Shown one piece after another: positions 29,427-36,592 of a stretch of DNA of 36,592 nt. Below the pieces are notes generated by a model that made no database searches, had not been told where the DNA came from, and saw nothing but the letters and a program-made list of their open reading frames with translations. Source of the stretch: Actinomycetota bacterium (lineage in GTDB: Bacteria; Actinomycetota; Thermoleophilia; Solirubrobacterales; Solirubrobacteraceae); assembly GCA_009699505.1 (NCBI GenBank), contig WLOB01000004.1:1-36592 (forward strand), written 5' to 3'. How positions within the stretch are numbered: the first letter of the stretch is position 1; every line of letters starts with the position of its first letter. The position numbers were made by a program, and so were the translations under genes.

Positions 29427-30308
29427 TCACGTCAGTCTGAGGCGTCGGTCGAGGAAGTCACGGACGAGCGGGACCACCTCGGGAAGGCTCGTTTCGAGGA
29501 TCCAGTGGCCGGCGTCAAGAACGTGCAACTCGGCGTCGGGCAGGTCGCGGAGATACGCGCGTCCGGCCGCCTCGGGCATGTAGCCGTCGTGCGGGCCCCA
29601 GAGGATCAGGGTCGGCGGTCGGTGCTCGCGGAGGTAGTGCTGCTCCCGCTCGAACCACGCGAAGGTGGTGGCCTGGTCCTCGAAGAGCCGCAGGACGCCG
29701 GCGCGGCGCTCGGGCGTGTTCATGAGCGCCCAGTGCAGGGTCCAGAGGTCGGGTGCGACCCGGTCGGCGAGGCGGTCCGGCAGGTCACCGACGAACTCGT
29801 CCCTGAAGCCCTCTCGGCTGATGTTCGCCGCCAGCGCGGCGCGTCCTCCGTCCGTTGGGTGACCCCAGAACGACTTGAGCGTCTCGTACTTCGGGCCGAG
29901 TTCGTCCTCGTAGACGTCGCCGTTGGCGACGATGAGCGCGGTGACCCGCTCGGGCGCCTCCAGCGCCAGTCGCAGACCGAACTGGGAGCCGTAGTCGTGC
30001 AGCCACAGCGCGTAGCGGTCGAGGCCGACCGTGTCGACGAAGCGGCTCAGGAACGCGGCGTAGGCGTCGAAGGTCCAGGGGAATCGGGCGGGGGCGTCGG
30101 TGTAGCCGAACCCGGGGAGATCGGGGGCGATCGTGCGCCAGCGGTCGCTGAGCTGTGGCATCAGGGCCCGGAACGCGTAGGACGAGCACGGGTAGCCGTG
30201 GGGCAGGAGGAGGACCGGCGCATCGTCGGGGCCGGTGTGGCGGAAGAACGTCCTGACCCCGTCGACGTCGACGGTGTCGCAGTGGACCGTGGAGGGCGGG
30301 GTCGTCAT
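29427..30308 (-). CDS. Alpha/beta hydrolase of the epoxide hydrolase/haloalkane dehalogenase type
   Basis: A 293-aa protein. The oxyanion motif HGYPCSSYAFRAL occurs near residues 37-49, and the nucleophile elbow is HDYGSQFGLRLAL. Asp sits where serine hydrolases carry Ser, as in epoxide hydrolases and haloalkane dehalogenases. LILWGPHDGYMPEAAGRAY and the catalytic His in VLDAGHWILETSLPEVV complete the triad. The substrate is not predictable. A secreted protein gene lies immediately upstream in the same direction with a 10-base gap, and a larger epoxide hydrolase follows beyond it. Confidence 0.9.
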   Translation of the reverse strand: MTTPPSTVHCDTVDVDGVRTFFRHTGPDDAPVLLLPHGYPCSSYAFRALMPQLSDRWRTIAPDLPGFGYTDAPARFPWTFDAYAAFLSRFVDTVGLDRYALWLHDYGSQFGLRLALEAPERVTALIVANGDVYEDELGPKYETLKSFWGHPTDGGRAALAANISREGFRDEFVGDLPDRLADRVAPDLWTLHWALMNTPERRAGVLRLFEDQATTFAWFEREQHYLREHRPPTLILWGPHDGYMPEAAGRAYLRDLPDAELHVLDAGHWILETSLPEVVPLVRDFLDRRLRLT

Positions 30309-30318
30309 GCGCGGGCGG

Positions 30319-31101
30319 TCAGCGGACGCGGATCTTCAGCGGCGCGCCGTAGGTCTTGCCGTCGAGCGAGAACGCGAGGCGGTTCTCGCCTCGGCGGGCG
30401 GCCCTGGTCGAGAGCGTGCCGCGGCGGTCGCGGCTGCTCACCGCGACGGTGCGGACTACGCGCCATCTGCCCCGGGAGAGCCGCGCGGTAACCCGCCCGG
30501 AGAAGTTGCAGCGCACGGTCAGCCTCATGCCCCGGCGGACGCTCCGGGAGGCCGGCGTGCATCGCGGTTGCTGCACCTTCCACCGGGTGGCCTGGACGGC
30601 GACGTCGTCGGTCACGTAGCGGACGTAGCTGCAGAGCAGGACCTCTGACACTCCGAGGCGGATCGTGAAGGGCTGCGTCCGTGTCGACCAGTCGGTGCCC
30701 GTCGCCGGGGGCGTCGGGGCGACGGAGTACTGGGTCTCGTCGAGGATCCATCCCGACCCGCCGCCGCTGGCGCTGATGGCGGTGTTGTTGATGAGCTTCT
30801 GGCGCTGCTGCGCGACGGTCGGGGCGCAGGCGGGGTCCTCGGCTGCGTTCTGCAGGTAGACCGACGGGGTGTGGACGGACGGGAACGACGGGTCCTTGAA
30901 CTCGGCGTGGCCCGCGACGGTCGCGACCTGCGTGGTGCCGGCGACGAGCGGGCCGCTGCCCACGAACGCCGCCGAGACGGTGTTGCCCGGGTAGGCCGGC
31001 GCGGTGGCGGCGTCGGTCTCGATTGGTGTGACGCCGGACGCCGGTCCGGCGAGCGTCCCGACCGCGATTGTGGTCGGGACCAGAATCCACCAGCCGCGCA
31101 C
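30319..31101 (-). CDS. Secreted protein with signal peptide
   Basis: A 260-aa protein from the GTG at 31101. The N-terminus RGWWILVPTTIAVGTLAGPASG is a signal peptide, with likely cleavage near ASG-VTP. The mature protein is rich in short strands and includes two to three Cys pairs (PACAPT; LLCSYV; PRCTP; VRCNFSG), which suggests disulfides and an Ig-like, beta-rich fold. The tail (NRLAFSLDGKTYGAPLKIRV) looks like a terminal beta-sandwich. No family is recognised. It is probably co-transcribed with the hydrolase at 29427, whose start lies 10 bases downstream. The upstream frame extends further but lacks conserved sequence. Confidence 0.7.
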   Translation of the reverse strand: MRGWWILVPTTIAVGTLAGPASGVTPIETDAATAPAYPGNTVSAAFVGSGPLVAGTTQVATVAGHAEFKDPSFPSVHTPSVYLQNAAEDPACAPTVAQQRQKLINNTAISASGGGSGWILDETQYSVAPTPPATGTDWSTRTQPFTIRLGVSEVLLCSYVRYVTDDVAVQATRWKVQQPRCTPASRSVRRGMRLTVRCNFSGRVTARLSRGRWRVVRTVAVSSRDRRGTLSTRAARRGENRLAFSLDGKTYGAPLKIRVR

Positions 31102-31159
31102 AGGGTTGAGATTCCCACGCCGCCGCCGGCGTGTGGTGAACAGGCGGTTGTTTCGGTCC

Positions 31160-32314
31160 TCAGCGCAGGTCGCGGAAGAACGCGCGGATGTCGTCGAGCA
31201 GCAGCTGCGGTTCCTCAAGCGCGGCGAAGTGCCCGCCGCGGTCGACGTCCATCCAGCGCGTGATGCGGTGCGAGGTCTCGGCGTAGCGGCGGATGCCGAT
31301 GTCGTGGGCGAACATGATCGCGCCGGTCGGCACGCTGCTGGGCTCCTCGGGCGCGCCCCATTCCTCGTCCTGCGCGTAGCCGACGTAGGCGGCGCTGCCG
31401 GCGGTCCGGGTCAGCCAGTAGAGCGTCACGTTCGTCAGCAGGCGGTCGCGGTCGACGATCGCGTCCGGAACCGCCTCGCGGGGGTGGGTCCACTCGCGGA
31501 ACTTGTCGACGATCCACGCGAGCTGCCCGACGGGGGAGTCCGACAGCGCGGCGCCGAGCAGCTGCGGCCGCGTGGACTGGATGGCGACATAGCCCATCTC
31601 CTCACGCTGGAACGCGTCAACGCGTGCGACGCGGTCGCGCTCAAGATCGGTCAAAGAGGCCAGCTCGTCCTCGTCGGGGCCGTGGAACGGCGCGCCGATC
31701 GACCCGTTGACGTGCACGCCGACGACGCGGTCGGGCACGGCGCGTGCCACGTCGGGGGCGACGCCGGCGCCGATGTCGCCGCCCTGCACGGCAAAGCGCT
31801 CGTAGCCGAGGCGGTCCATCAGTTGCACCCATGCGCCGGCGATCCGCTGCGTCGTCCAGCCGGGCTCGACCACGGGGGAGGAGAACGCGAACCCCGGCAG
31901 GCTCGGGATCACGACGTGGAACGCGTCGGCCGCGTCGCCGCCGTGGGCCTCGGGGTCGGTCAGCGGCCCGACCAGGTCGAGGAACTCGACGAACGACCCC
32001 GGCCAGCCGTGCGTGAGCAGGAGCGGCAGCGCGGATTCGTGCTTGGAGCGAACGTGGAGGAGGTGGATCCGTTGCCCGTCGATCTCGGTCGTGAACTGCG
32101 AATGGGCGTTGATCGCCTCCTCCTGGGTGCGCCAGTCAAAGGCGCTCCGCCAGTGATCGACGAGCTCGCGAAGGTAGGCGATCGGGACCCCGGTGTCCCA
32201 TCCGTCGCCGGGCAGCGGCTCCGGCAGCCGGGCGTGGCTCAGCCGGGTCTGCAGGTCGTCGATCTCGGCCTGCGGGACCGCGATCGTGAAAGGCGTGATC
32301 TCCGTCGAGCTCAT
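31160..32314 (-). CDS. Epoxide hydrolase (microsomal-type, EHN domain)
   Basis: A 384-aa protein. An N-terminal epoxide hydrolase domain is present (FTIAVPQAEIDDLQTRLSHARLPEPLPGDGWDTGVPIAYLRELVDHWR). The oxyanion motif LLTHGWPGSFVEFLDLV comes near residue 100. The Asp nucleophile is in FAVQGGDIGAGVA, and the catalytic His in DRGGHFAALEEP near the C-terminus. This group hydrolyses epoxides to diols. It is read in the same direction as the secreted protein and second hydrolase, but a 58-base gap and a separate start suggest an own promoter or loose operon. A role in detoxification or catabolism fits, but is inferred. Confidence 0.93.
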   Translation of the reverse strand: MSSTEITPFTIAVPQAEIDDLQTRLSHARLPEPLPGDGWDTGVPIAYLRELVDHWRSAFDWRTQEEAINAHSQFTTEIDGQRIHLLHVRSKHESALPLLLTHGWPGSFVEFLDLVGPLTDPEAHGGDAADAFHVVIPSLPGFAFSSPVVEPGWTTQRIAGAWVQLMDRLGYERFAVQGGDIGAGVAPDVARAVPDRVVGVHVNGSIGAPFHGPDEDELASLTDLERDRVARVDAFQREEMGYVAIQSTRPQLLGAALSDSPVGQLAWIVDKFREWTHPREAVPDAIVDRDRLLTNVTLYWLTRTAGSAAYVGYAQDEEWGAPEEPSSVPTGAIMFAHDIGIRRYAETSHRITRWMDVDRGGHFAALEEPQLLLDDIRAFFRDLR

Positions 32315-32455
32315 GCCTCCATGCTGGCGGCGAACACGGACACGCTGGGTCCTAAGCCGTAAAGCCGACGACCCCCGTGGCTCCCAGAGCGCTCAGAGCG
32401 GATCGGCGATGCTCCTGCTTCGTGGTGGCCAACTTCCGGGCATGACGCGTGGCCC

Positions 32456-32899
32456 TCATGCCGTTTCGAGGAGGCGTCGCGCTTGGCCGTAGACCCGGTC
32501 GGGTGTGGGGGTGCGGCGTGCGTGATCGTCGACGTCGGCGCGCTTGACCGTGAGTGCGAGTTCGCGGGCTCCGCCGCGTGGGGCGTTGAGGACGCGTCGC
32601 GTGTGGTCCAGGAGCGTTTCGCCGTCGCGTTTGGTCAGGAGCTCGAGCGCGCCGTACTCGTCGTCGTCGAGACCGACGAGCAGCGCGACGTCGCCGGGGT
32701 CGTGTTCCGACCGCTCGGCGACGTCGTGGACGAACGCGACGGCGCGGGCACTGGTGGGGACGGTCTCGGCGACCCGCTGGACGTGCTCGATCATCGGCCG
32801 GCCGTAGCGATCCTGCTGATCGCTGTGGACCCGCCGCGCGAGCCGCGCCGCGCGACCGGTAGACGTCAGCGACGCGTCGCCGTCGGAAGAACCGGCCAT
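32456..32899 (-). CDS. SpoT/MESH1-like HD-domain protein, cassette copy 2
   Basis: A 147-aa protein nearly identical to 14393-14836. By my comparison only four residues differ (near positions 8, 26, 105 and 118), all outside the metal site. HDVAER again replaces HDxxED, and RADVDD supplies the last Asp. The ATG at 32899 was chosen because it matches the length of copy 1. An upstream in-frame Met exists but lies in sequence that is not conserved. It is divergent from 33051 over 151 bases. Such small difference at the protein level with more at the DNA level suggests purifying selection. Confidence 0.8.
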   Translation of the reverse strand: MAGSSDGDASLTSTGRAARLARRVHSDQQDRYGRPMIEHVQRVAETVPTSARAVAFVHDVAERSEHDPGDVALLVGLDDDEYGALELLTKRDGETLLDHTRRVLNAPRGGARELALTVKRADVDDHARRTPTPDRVYGQARRLLETA

Positions 32900-33050
32900 G
32901 ACGCGACGGTAACGGACCGCCCGCGCGCCCAGGCGCCCCGGCCAGGTCGCTCCCGCAGCGCCGGGAGTCGGGGGTTCGGCGGCGTGCTTCACTGAGTGGA
33001 AGCGATGGCAGGTCGTGACCTCGTTCTAGGGGTGTCGACGGGGCATCGAG

Positions 33051-33476
33051 ATGTCGACCGACGAGGCCAGCATGTTCGAGAACGGACGTGGAGGACAGGA
33101 CCGGGAAGCTCGCGAAACGCCGGCAGGCGCAGGGTCGGTGCACCCGCCGCAGGACGTCGCGTCGTTGGTGCGCGCCCATGGTGGGGACTACGCGCGACTG
33201 CTCCGGCAGCGTCGTCCCGGTACGCGCGCGGACGGCAGCGGGTGGCGGTTCTACGCCGACGCGACGGCCCGAGCGGCCGGCGACGACATCGAGGTCCACC
33301 AGATCCTCGTCGACATCAGCGTCGCCGCCCAACACCTCGGAAGCAACGACGCACTCCGGGCCTACGCGACCTCGAAGCGACGACGGGTCGAAAGCCCGCT
33401 GGCCGCGGCGTTCCTCGAGGGGATGCTCGACCGCATCGATCGCTTCCCTCATGACGTGCGGCGTCTGGACCACTGA
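33051..33476 (+). CDS. Hypothetical protein of the duplicated cassette, copy 2 (141 aa)
   Basis: The same length as 14997-15422, with about 15 differences by eye, clustered in the N-terminal 40 residues. The conserved core (DYARLLRQRRPGTRADGSGW, IEVHQILVDISVAAQHLG, AFLEGMLDRIDRFPHDV) is intact. No known family. The spacing to both neighbours is the same as in copy 1, so the module was duplicated as a unit. Confidence 0.7.
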   Translation: MSTDEASMFENGRGGQDREARETPAGAGSVHPPQDVASLVRAHGGDYARLLRQRRPGTRADGSGWRFYADATARAAGDDIEVHQILVDISVAAQHLGSNDALRAYATSKRRRVESPLAAAFLEGMLDRIDRFPHDVRRLDH

Positions 33477-33547
33477 GCGCCGCAACACCCGCTTCACCCG
33501 TCCTTCACCTCGACGCCAGGGCGCGCTCCTACCCTAAAGACGTGGGG

Positions 33548-33862
33548 ATGTCGACCTCTGACCCCGGACGCCTCGACGAGCTGCTGCTCTCGCTGGCCCA
33601 CGCGTGGCGAGTGAGCGCGGCCTCCGGACACGGCGAGCCCGTCGTGTTCTGGCGCGGCGACCTCGGGGCGCACCGAGCGTGGCCGGCCGAGGTCGAGGCG
33701 ATGACCCGAGCAGAAGCTGAGGAGCTCGTAAAGCGGGACATCGCTCGGGCGGCACACCCTGCGAGCGAGGTGATGATGGTCTCGCCTACCCGGCGCGCCC
33801 TCGACGCGACGCTCACGCTCGACACGGACGGTGGGGCCACCCGAGCTCCAGCCAACCGCTAG
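33548..33862 (+). CDS. Hypothetical protein of the duplicated cassette, copy 2 (104 aa)
   Basis: The counterpart of 15494-15811. Conserved blocks ASGHGEPVVFWRGD, GAHRAWPAEVE, EAEELVKRD and AAHPASEVMMVSPTRRALDATL are kept. The C-terminus is rearranged by small length changes (LDTDGGATRAPANR versus LDEGGTTAPRTPANR). No family is recognised. Confidence 0.65.
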   Translation: MSTSDPGRLDELLLSLAHAWRVSAASGHGEPVVFWRGDLGAHRAWPAEVEAMTRAEAEELVKRDIARAAHPASEVMMVSPTRRALDATLTLDTDGGATRAPANR

Positions 33863-33902
33863 TTGTCGTCCGGCACGAGCATTCCTTGGCGACGGACCCC
33901 GC

Positions 33903-33921
33903 GATGTCCCAGTCGAGGATC
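33903..33921 (+). repeat. 19-bp motif, half-site 2
   Basis: GATGTCCCAGTCGAGGATC is identical to the left half of the palindrome at 36337-36366 plus two bases. It lies 40 bases past the end of cassette copy 2, in the same position as site 1 after copy 1. Confidence 0.8.
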
Positions 33922-33962
33922 GGCTTGCGGGACGCTGCTTTTCGGGGGAGCGTCCACGGGGG

Positions 33963-34496
33963 TCACCGGGCGAAGCCGTCCTTGACGATCGATGCCCAGA
34001 ACTGGATGTAGGTCTCTTCGATCGCAATCCCGGCCGCGAGGACCGAGCGAAGGCCGGTCGCACCATCACCAGTTTCGTTCTGGTCGTCCAGGGCGGCGGC
34101 GAGCTCTCGGTAGTCGTCGAGCTGTGCCTGGTGGCGCTCCAGTTGGGCGGCGGCGAGGACCTTGGGGTCGCCGCCGGCGAACAGGCGAAGGAGGCCGGGG
34201 TCGCGGAGCTCGAGGAAGTCGCTCGTGGGCTCCGAACGCCAGACGTTTAGGGCGTCTCGGCCTGCGGTGGTGAGGGAGAACAGGCGCCGTCGGCGACCGC
34301 CGCTCTCCTCGTCCGCGTCCAGCATCCCGTCGGCCGCGAGTTTGCGGGTCTCGGTGTACAGCACGGTGTGCGGCAGTGCCCAGAAGTTGAAGACGGTGCT
34401 GTGCGCGAGCGTCTTGAGGTCGTACGCCGTCGCCGGCTGCATGCGCTCGACGAGCGCCAGGACGACGTACGAGGTGGTCGTGAGCTTGCCCGCCAT
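33963..34496 (-). CDS. PadR-family transcriptional regulator
   Basis: A 177-aa protein. The N-terminal winged helix is TTTSYVVLALVERMQPATAYDLKTLAHSTVFNFWALPHTVLYTETRKLAADGMLDADEESGGRRRRLFSLTTAGRDAL, a clear PadR pattern. The C-terminal half (LLRLFAGGDPKVLAAAQLERHQAQLDDYRELAAAL and following) is the dimerisation coiled coil. PadR proteins are repressors that release DNA on binding small phenolic or other ligands. It is divergent from the carotenoid oxygenase gene across 71 bases, which hold a palindrome, so it probably controls that gene and itself. Confidence 0.92.
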   Translation of the reverse strand: MAGKLTTTSYVVLALVERMQPATAYDLKTLAHSTVFNFWALPHTVLYTETRKLAADGMLDADEESGGRRRRLFSLTTAGRDALNVWRSEPTSDFLELRDPGLLRLFAGGDPKVLAAAQLERHQAQLDDYRELAAALDDQNETGDGATGLRSVLAAGIAIEETYIQFWASIVKDGFAR

Positions 34497-34533
34497 TGGG
34501 TTGCAATCCTACCGTGCCCGCAGTACGGTTCCA

Positions 34534-34548
34534 TGCGTACCATACGCA
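34534..34548. promoter_or_regulatory. Candidate PadR operator
   Basis: TGCGTA-CCA-TACGCA is a perfect 6-bp inverted repeat with a 3-base centre, 20 bases before the oxygenase ATG and in the middle of the divergent promoter region. Longer flanking arms TACGGT and ACCGTA (34524-34569) surround it. Confidence 0.55.
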
Positions 34549-34567
34549 CCGCACTATGGAGGACCGT

Positions 34568-36019
34568 ATGTCGAGCACGCAGAAGACCAGCCCGGGCGCC
34601 ACCCTCGGGTTCGCTGACCGCCCCGCCGCCCCGACGCCGCGACGCGAGCTGGAGGTCGACGGGACGTTCCCGTCCTGGCTGACCGGATCGCTGCTGCGCA
34701 ACGGCCCCGGCGCATGGAACGTCGGCAAGTACCGGCTCGCGCACTGGTTCGACGGCTTCGCCCAACTGCACCACTTCGACTTCGCGCAGGGCCGGGTGCA
34801 CTACGCGTCGCGGTTCCTGCAGACCGAAGCGCGCGCGGCCGTCGAGAAGACGGGAAAGCTGCGCACGTCGGAGTTCGCGACCGACCCGTGCCGCTCGATC
34901 TTCCAGCGCGTTCACGCGCTCTTTGACCCGTCGACGGTGCTCACCGACAACGCCAACGTCAGCGTCCAGCGCCTCGGCGACCGGCTGATCGCGATGACCG
35001 AGACCCCGCTGCCGATCACCTTCGACCCCGACACGCTCGACAGCGAGGGGACGGCCTTCGAGGCGCCCGGGCAGGTCACGACCGCGCACCCGCACTACGA
35101 GCGCGGCACGGGCTCCCTGTTGAACTACGCCGCGCACCTCGGGCCGCGCAGCTCGTACCGGATGTTCCGCGTCGACCCGGACACCGCCGAGGTCTCCGAG
35201 CTCGCCCGCATCCCGGTCCGCAAGCCGTCCTACATGCACTCGTTCGGGATCACCGAGCGCTTCTTCGTGCTCGCGGAGTTCCCGCTCGTCGTCAACCCGC
35301 TCGCGCTCGCCGTCTCCGGCAAGCCGTTCATCGCCAACTACCGGTGGGAGCCCGAGCGCGGCACACGCTTCACCGTCATCGACCGCCGGACGGGCCGGCT
35401 GCACGCCCGGATCCAGGGGGAGGCGTGCTTCGCCTTCCACCACATCAACGCCTACGAGGACGGCGACGTCCTCAACATCGACCTCTGCGCCGCCTCCGAC
35501 GCCTCCATCGTCGAGGACCTCTACTTCGACCGCATCGACGGGCGCCTCGCCGCTGGCAGGCCGGTGGCCCGCAACTACCCCCGTCCCACGCGCTTCCAGA
35601 TCGACCTGCAGAAGCGGACGGCGCGCCGATCGACCCTCAGCGATGTCGGCCTCGATCTGCCGGTCGTCAACGCCCCGCGAGTCCGCGAGCGTCCCTACAC
35701 GAAGACCTGGGGCGTCGGCACCAGCGAGGACTGGATCGACCGGATCCACGCCGTCGACATCACCACCGGCGAGTACCGCACCTGGCACGAGGGCGGCACC
35801 TATCCCGGCGAGCCCGTCTTCGTCGCCCGCCCCGGAGCAACGGACGAGGACGACGGCATCCTGCTCACCGTCGTTCTCAGCGAACACCGTGAGACCTCCG
35901 CGCTCGTCGCCCTCGACGCCCGCACCCTCGAGACCGTCGGCCGCGCCGAGGTCGGACACCCGATCCCCTACGGCTTCCACGGCCTCCACACCACTCGAAA
36001 GGCATCGCCCGATGCGTAA
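34568..36019 (+). CDS. Carotenoid oxygenase (RPE65/CCO family)
   Basis: A 483-aa protein with the seven-bladed propeller family features. The four iron-binding histidines are visible: AHPHYE near residue 175, YMHSFG near 224, FAFHHINAYE near 291 and GFHGLH near 470. Supporting blocks are LLRNGPGAWNVG, HWFDGFAQLHHF and GEPVFVARPG. The family uses Fe(II) and O2 to cleave double bonds of carotenoids or related compounds; this one most resembles bacterial apocarotenoid- or stilbene-type enzymes, and I cannot separate them by eye. GGAGG lies 5 bases before the ATG. The stop overlaps the next ATG by 8 bases, so the small membrane protein is coupled to it. Confidence 0.94.
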   Translation: MSSTQKTSPGATLGFADRPAAPTPRRELEVDGTFPSWLTGSLLRNGPGAWNVGKYRLAHWFDGFAQLHHFDFAQGRVHYASRFLQTEARAAVEKTGKLRTSEFATDPCRSIFQRVHALFDPSTVLTDNANVSVQRLGDRLIAMTETPLPITFDPDTLDSEGTAFEAPGQVTTAHPHYERGTGSLLNYAAHLGPRSSYRMFRVDPDTAEVSELARIPVRKPSYMHSFGITERFFVLAEFPLVVNPLALAVSGKPFIANYRWEPERGTRFTVIDRRTGRLHARIQGEACFAFHHINAYEDGDVLNIDLCAASDASIVEDLYFDRIDGRLAAGRPVARNYPRPTRFQIDLQKRTARRSTLSDVGLDLPVVNAPRVRERPYTKTWGVGTSEDWIDRIHAVDITTGEYRTWHEGGTYPGEPVFVARPGATDEDDGILLTVVLSEHRETSALVALDARTLETVGRAEVGHPIPYGFHGLHTTRKASPDA

Positions 36020-36275
36020 GACGCTCTCCGCCCTCATCACGACCGACGCCCGCGCCAAGATCCTCGGCCCGACCGTGACCGCCCCCGTCGCCGTCGTCGC
36101 CCTCGCCACGGCTGCCACCGCGTTCGGAGCCGTCGCGATTGGGCGCCTGGCGATCGCCGAGGCCGTCGTCCGGAAGCTCCGGGTCACCGACGTCACCATC
36201 GGCACCCTCAGCGTGGACCACATCACCATCGGCGGCACCCCCTGGGGGCCCGACAGCGCGGACACCCCGGCCTAA
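36012..36275 (+). CDS. Small one-helix membrane protein coupled to the carotenoid oxygenase
   Basis: An 87-aa protein. After a basic start (RKTLSALITTDARAKILGP) is a hydrophobic helix, VTAPVAVVALATAATAFGAVAIG, near residues 22-44. A C-terminal segment with an alternating pattern follows (RVTDVTIGTLSVDHITIGG), which could form a short repeated beta structure. No family is recognised. Its start lies inside the oxygenase frame (8-base overlap), so the two are likely translated together. It might anchor the oxygenase or act on its hydrophobic substrate, but that is speculation. Confidence 0.65.
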   Translation: MRKTLSALITTDARAKILGPTVTAPVAVVALATAATAFGAVAIGRLAIAEAVVRKLRVTDVTIGTLSVDHITIGGTPWGPDSADTPA

Positions 36276-36336
36276 GAAGCTAGGACGCGGCGGGACTACC
36301 GCCCGGCAAGCGCCCAAGAGAAAACGATTGTCGGGA

Positions 36337-36366
36337 TGTCCCAGTCGAGGATCCTCGACTGGGACA
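36337..36366. repeat. Perfect 30-bp palindrome
   Basis: TGTCCCAGTCGAGGA is followed directly by its exact reverse complement, TCCTCGACTGGGACA, with no spacer. The left half belongs to the 19-bp motif shared with 15850 and 33903. A loopless palindrome is a poor hairpin, so a protein-binding or recombination site is as plausible as a terminator for the small membrane gene. Confidence 0.85.
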
Positions 36367-36547
36367 CACGCGGTCGACGCGGGCTGCAGCCGCAGCTCGC
36401 GGTCCGTGCTGCCGTTCATCGGACGAGAAGCGGCCCGCGTGCCATGCCCGCTGGCCCCCTTCAGCGGACATGTCGTCGCGAGCCTCTCTTCGCGCCGGCG
36501 ATCGCCGCTGTTGATCGCGGATCTACGGTGCGCGTAGTTGTTGAGCG

Positions 36548-36592
36548 TCAGACGGGCGGCTCGATGGTGGATGTGTCGTTGGGGTCGGCGAG
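36548..36592 (-). CDS. C-terminal end of an unidentified gene, cut by the window
   Basis: Reading the minus strand, an open frame enters from the right edge with ADPNDTSTIEPPV and stops at 36548. It is far too short to identify. The call rests only on the acidic, proline-containing tail and an in-frame stop. The region 36367-36547 shows no convincing gene. Confidence 0.25.
   Translation of the reverse strand, partial: LADPNDTSTIEPPV

Noticed and set aside
34247-36265. 672-aa minus-strand frame across the carotenoid oxygenase
   Set aside because: The plus-strand gene has all four iron-binding histidines. The antisense frame has no family features.
1-36592. tRNA or rRNA genes
   Set aside because: No cloverleaf with a recognisable T-loop and CCA-adjacent acceptor stem, and no rRNA conserved block, was found by eye. 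A covariance-model search would be decisive.

Overview
The window is very GC-rich bacterial DNA with strong third-position GC bias, so long antisense ORFs are common artefacts. Gene content (PRC-barrel/DUF2382, DUF3618, actinobacterial holin-superfamily III, a SigB/F/G-type sigma factor, DUF2188, DUF2294) points to an actinobacterium. A Thermoleophilia/Solirubrobacterales-like host is my best guess, but that is inference. No rRNA, tRNA or CRISPR array was seen.

Layout. (1) 1-4745: the end of a truncated DUF2294 gene, a carboxymuconolactone-decarboxylase-family protein, two head-to-head short-chain dehydrogenases, a cytochrome P450 and a small membrane protein. (2) 4746-13091: a general-stress and envelope region. 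It holds a DUF2294 gene, an orphan HicB-like protein, two membrane or membrane-anchored proteins, two paralogous PRC-barrel/DUF2382 proteins at its flanks, an unusual TetR-HTH/GAF/SpoIIE-phosphatase fusion, and a translationally coupled three-gene operon of coiled-coil, holin-III and DUF3618 proteins. A good SigF-like promoter precedes one PRC-barrel gene. (3) 13549-15868: small hypothetical genes and the first copy of a three-gene cassette (SpoT/MESH1-like HD protein plus two unknown genes). (4) 16032-26030: a plasmid-like backbone. It has a small RHH-like protein, a candidate replication protein, a Phd/ParE toxin-antitoxin pair, a possible DUF2283 pair, an inverted-repeat-rich noncoding region, a 1329-aa MobF relaxase-helicase, a ParA/RHH partition operon preceded by a centromere-like repeat block, and a serine recombinase. 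(5) 26286-29236: two more DUF2294 genes, the SigB/F/G-type sigma factor and a DUF2188 protein. (6) 29427-32314: two alpha/beta-hydrolases with Asp nucleophiles flanking a secreted protein. (7) 32456-33921: the second cassette copy. (8) 33963-36275: a PadR regulator divergent from a carotenoid oxygenase and an overlapping small membrane protein, then a perfect 30-bp palindrome and the last codons of a gene cut by the window edge.

The backbone lies between the two directly repeated cassette copies. Each copy ends with a 19-bp motif that also forms half of the 30-bp palindrome at 36337-36366. The region therefore looks like a plasmid, or an integrated mobilizable element, carrying stress-adaptation and small-molecule-oxidation genes. 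No type IV secretion genes are visible, so only mobilization functions can be supported here.
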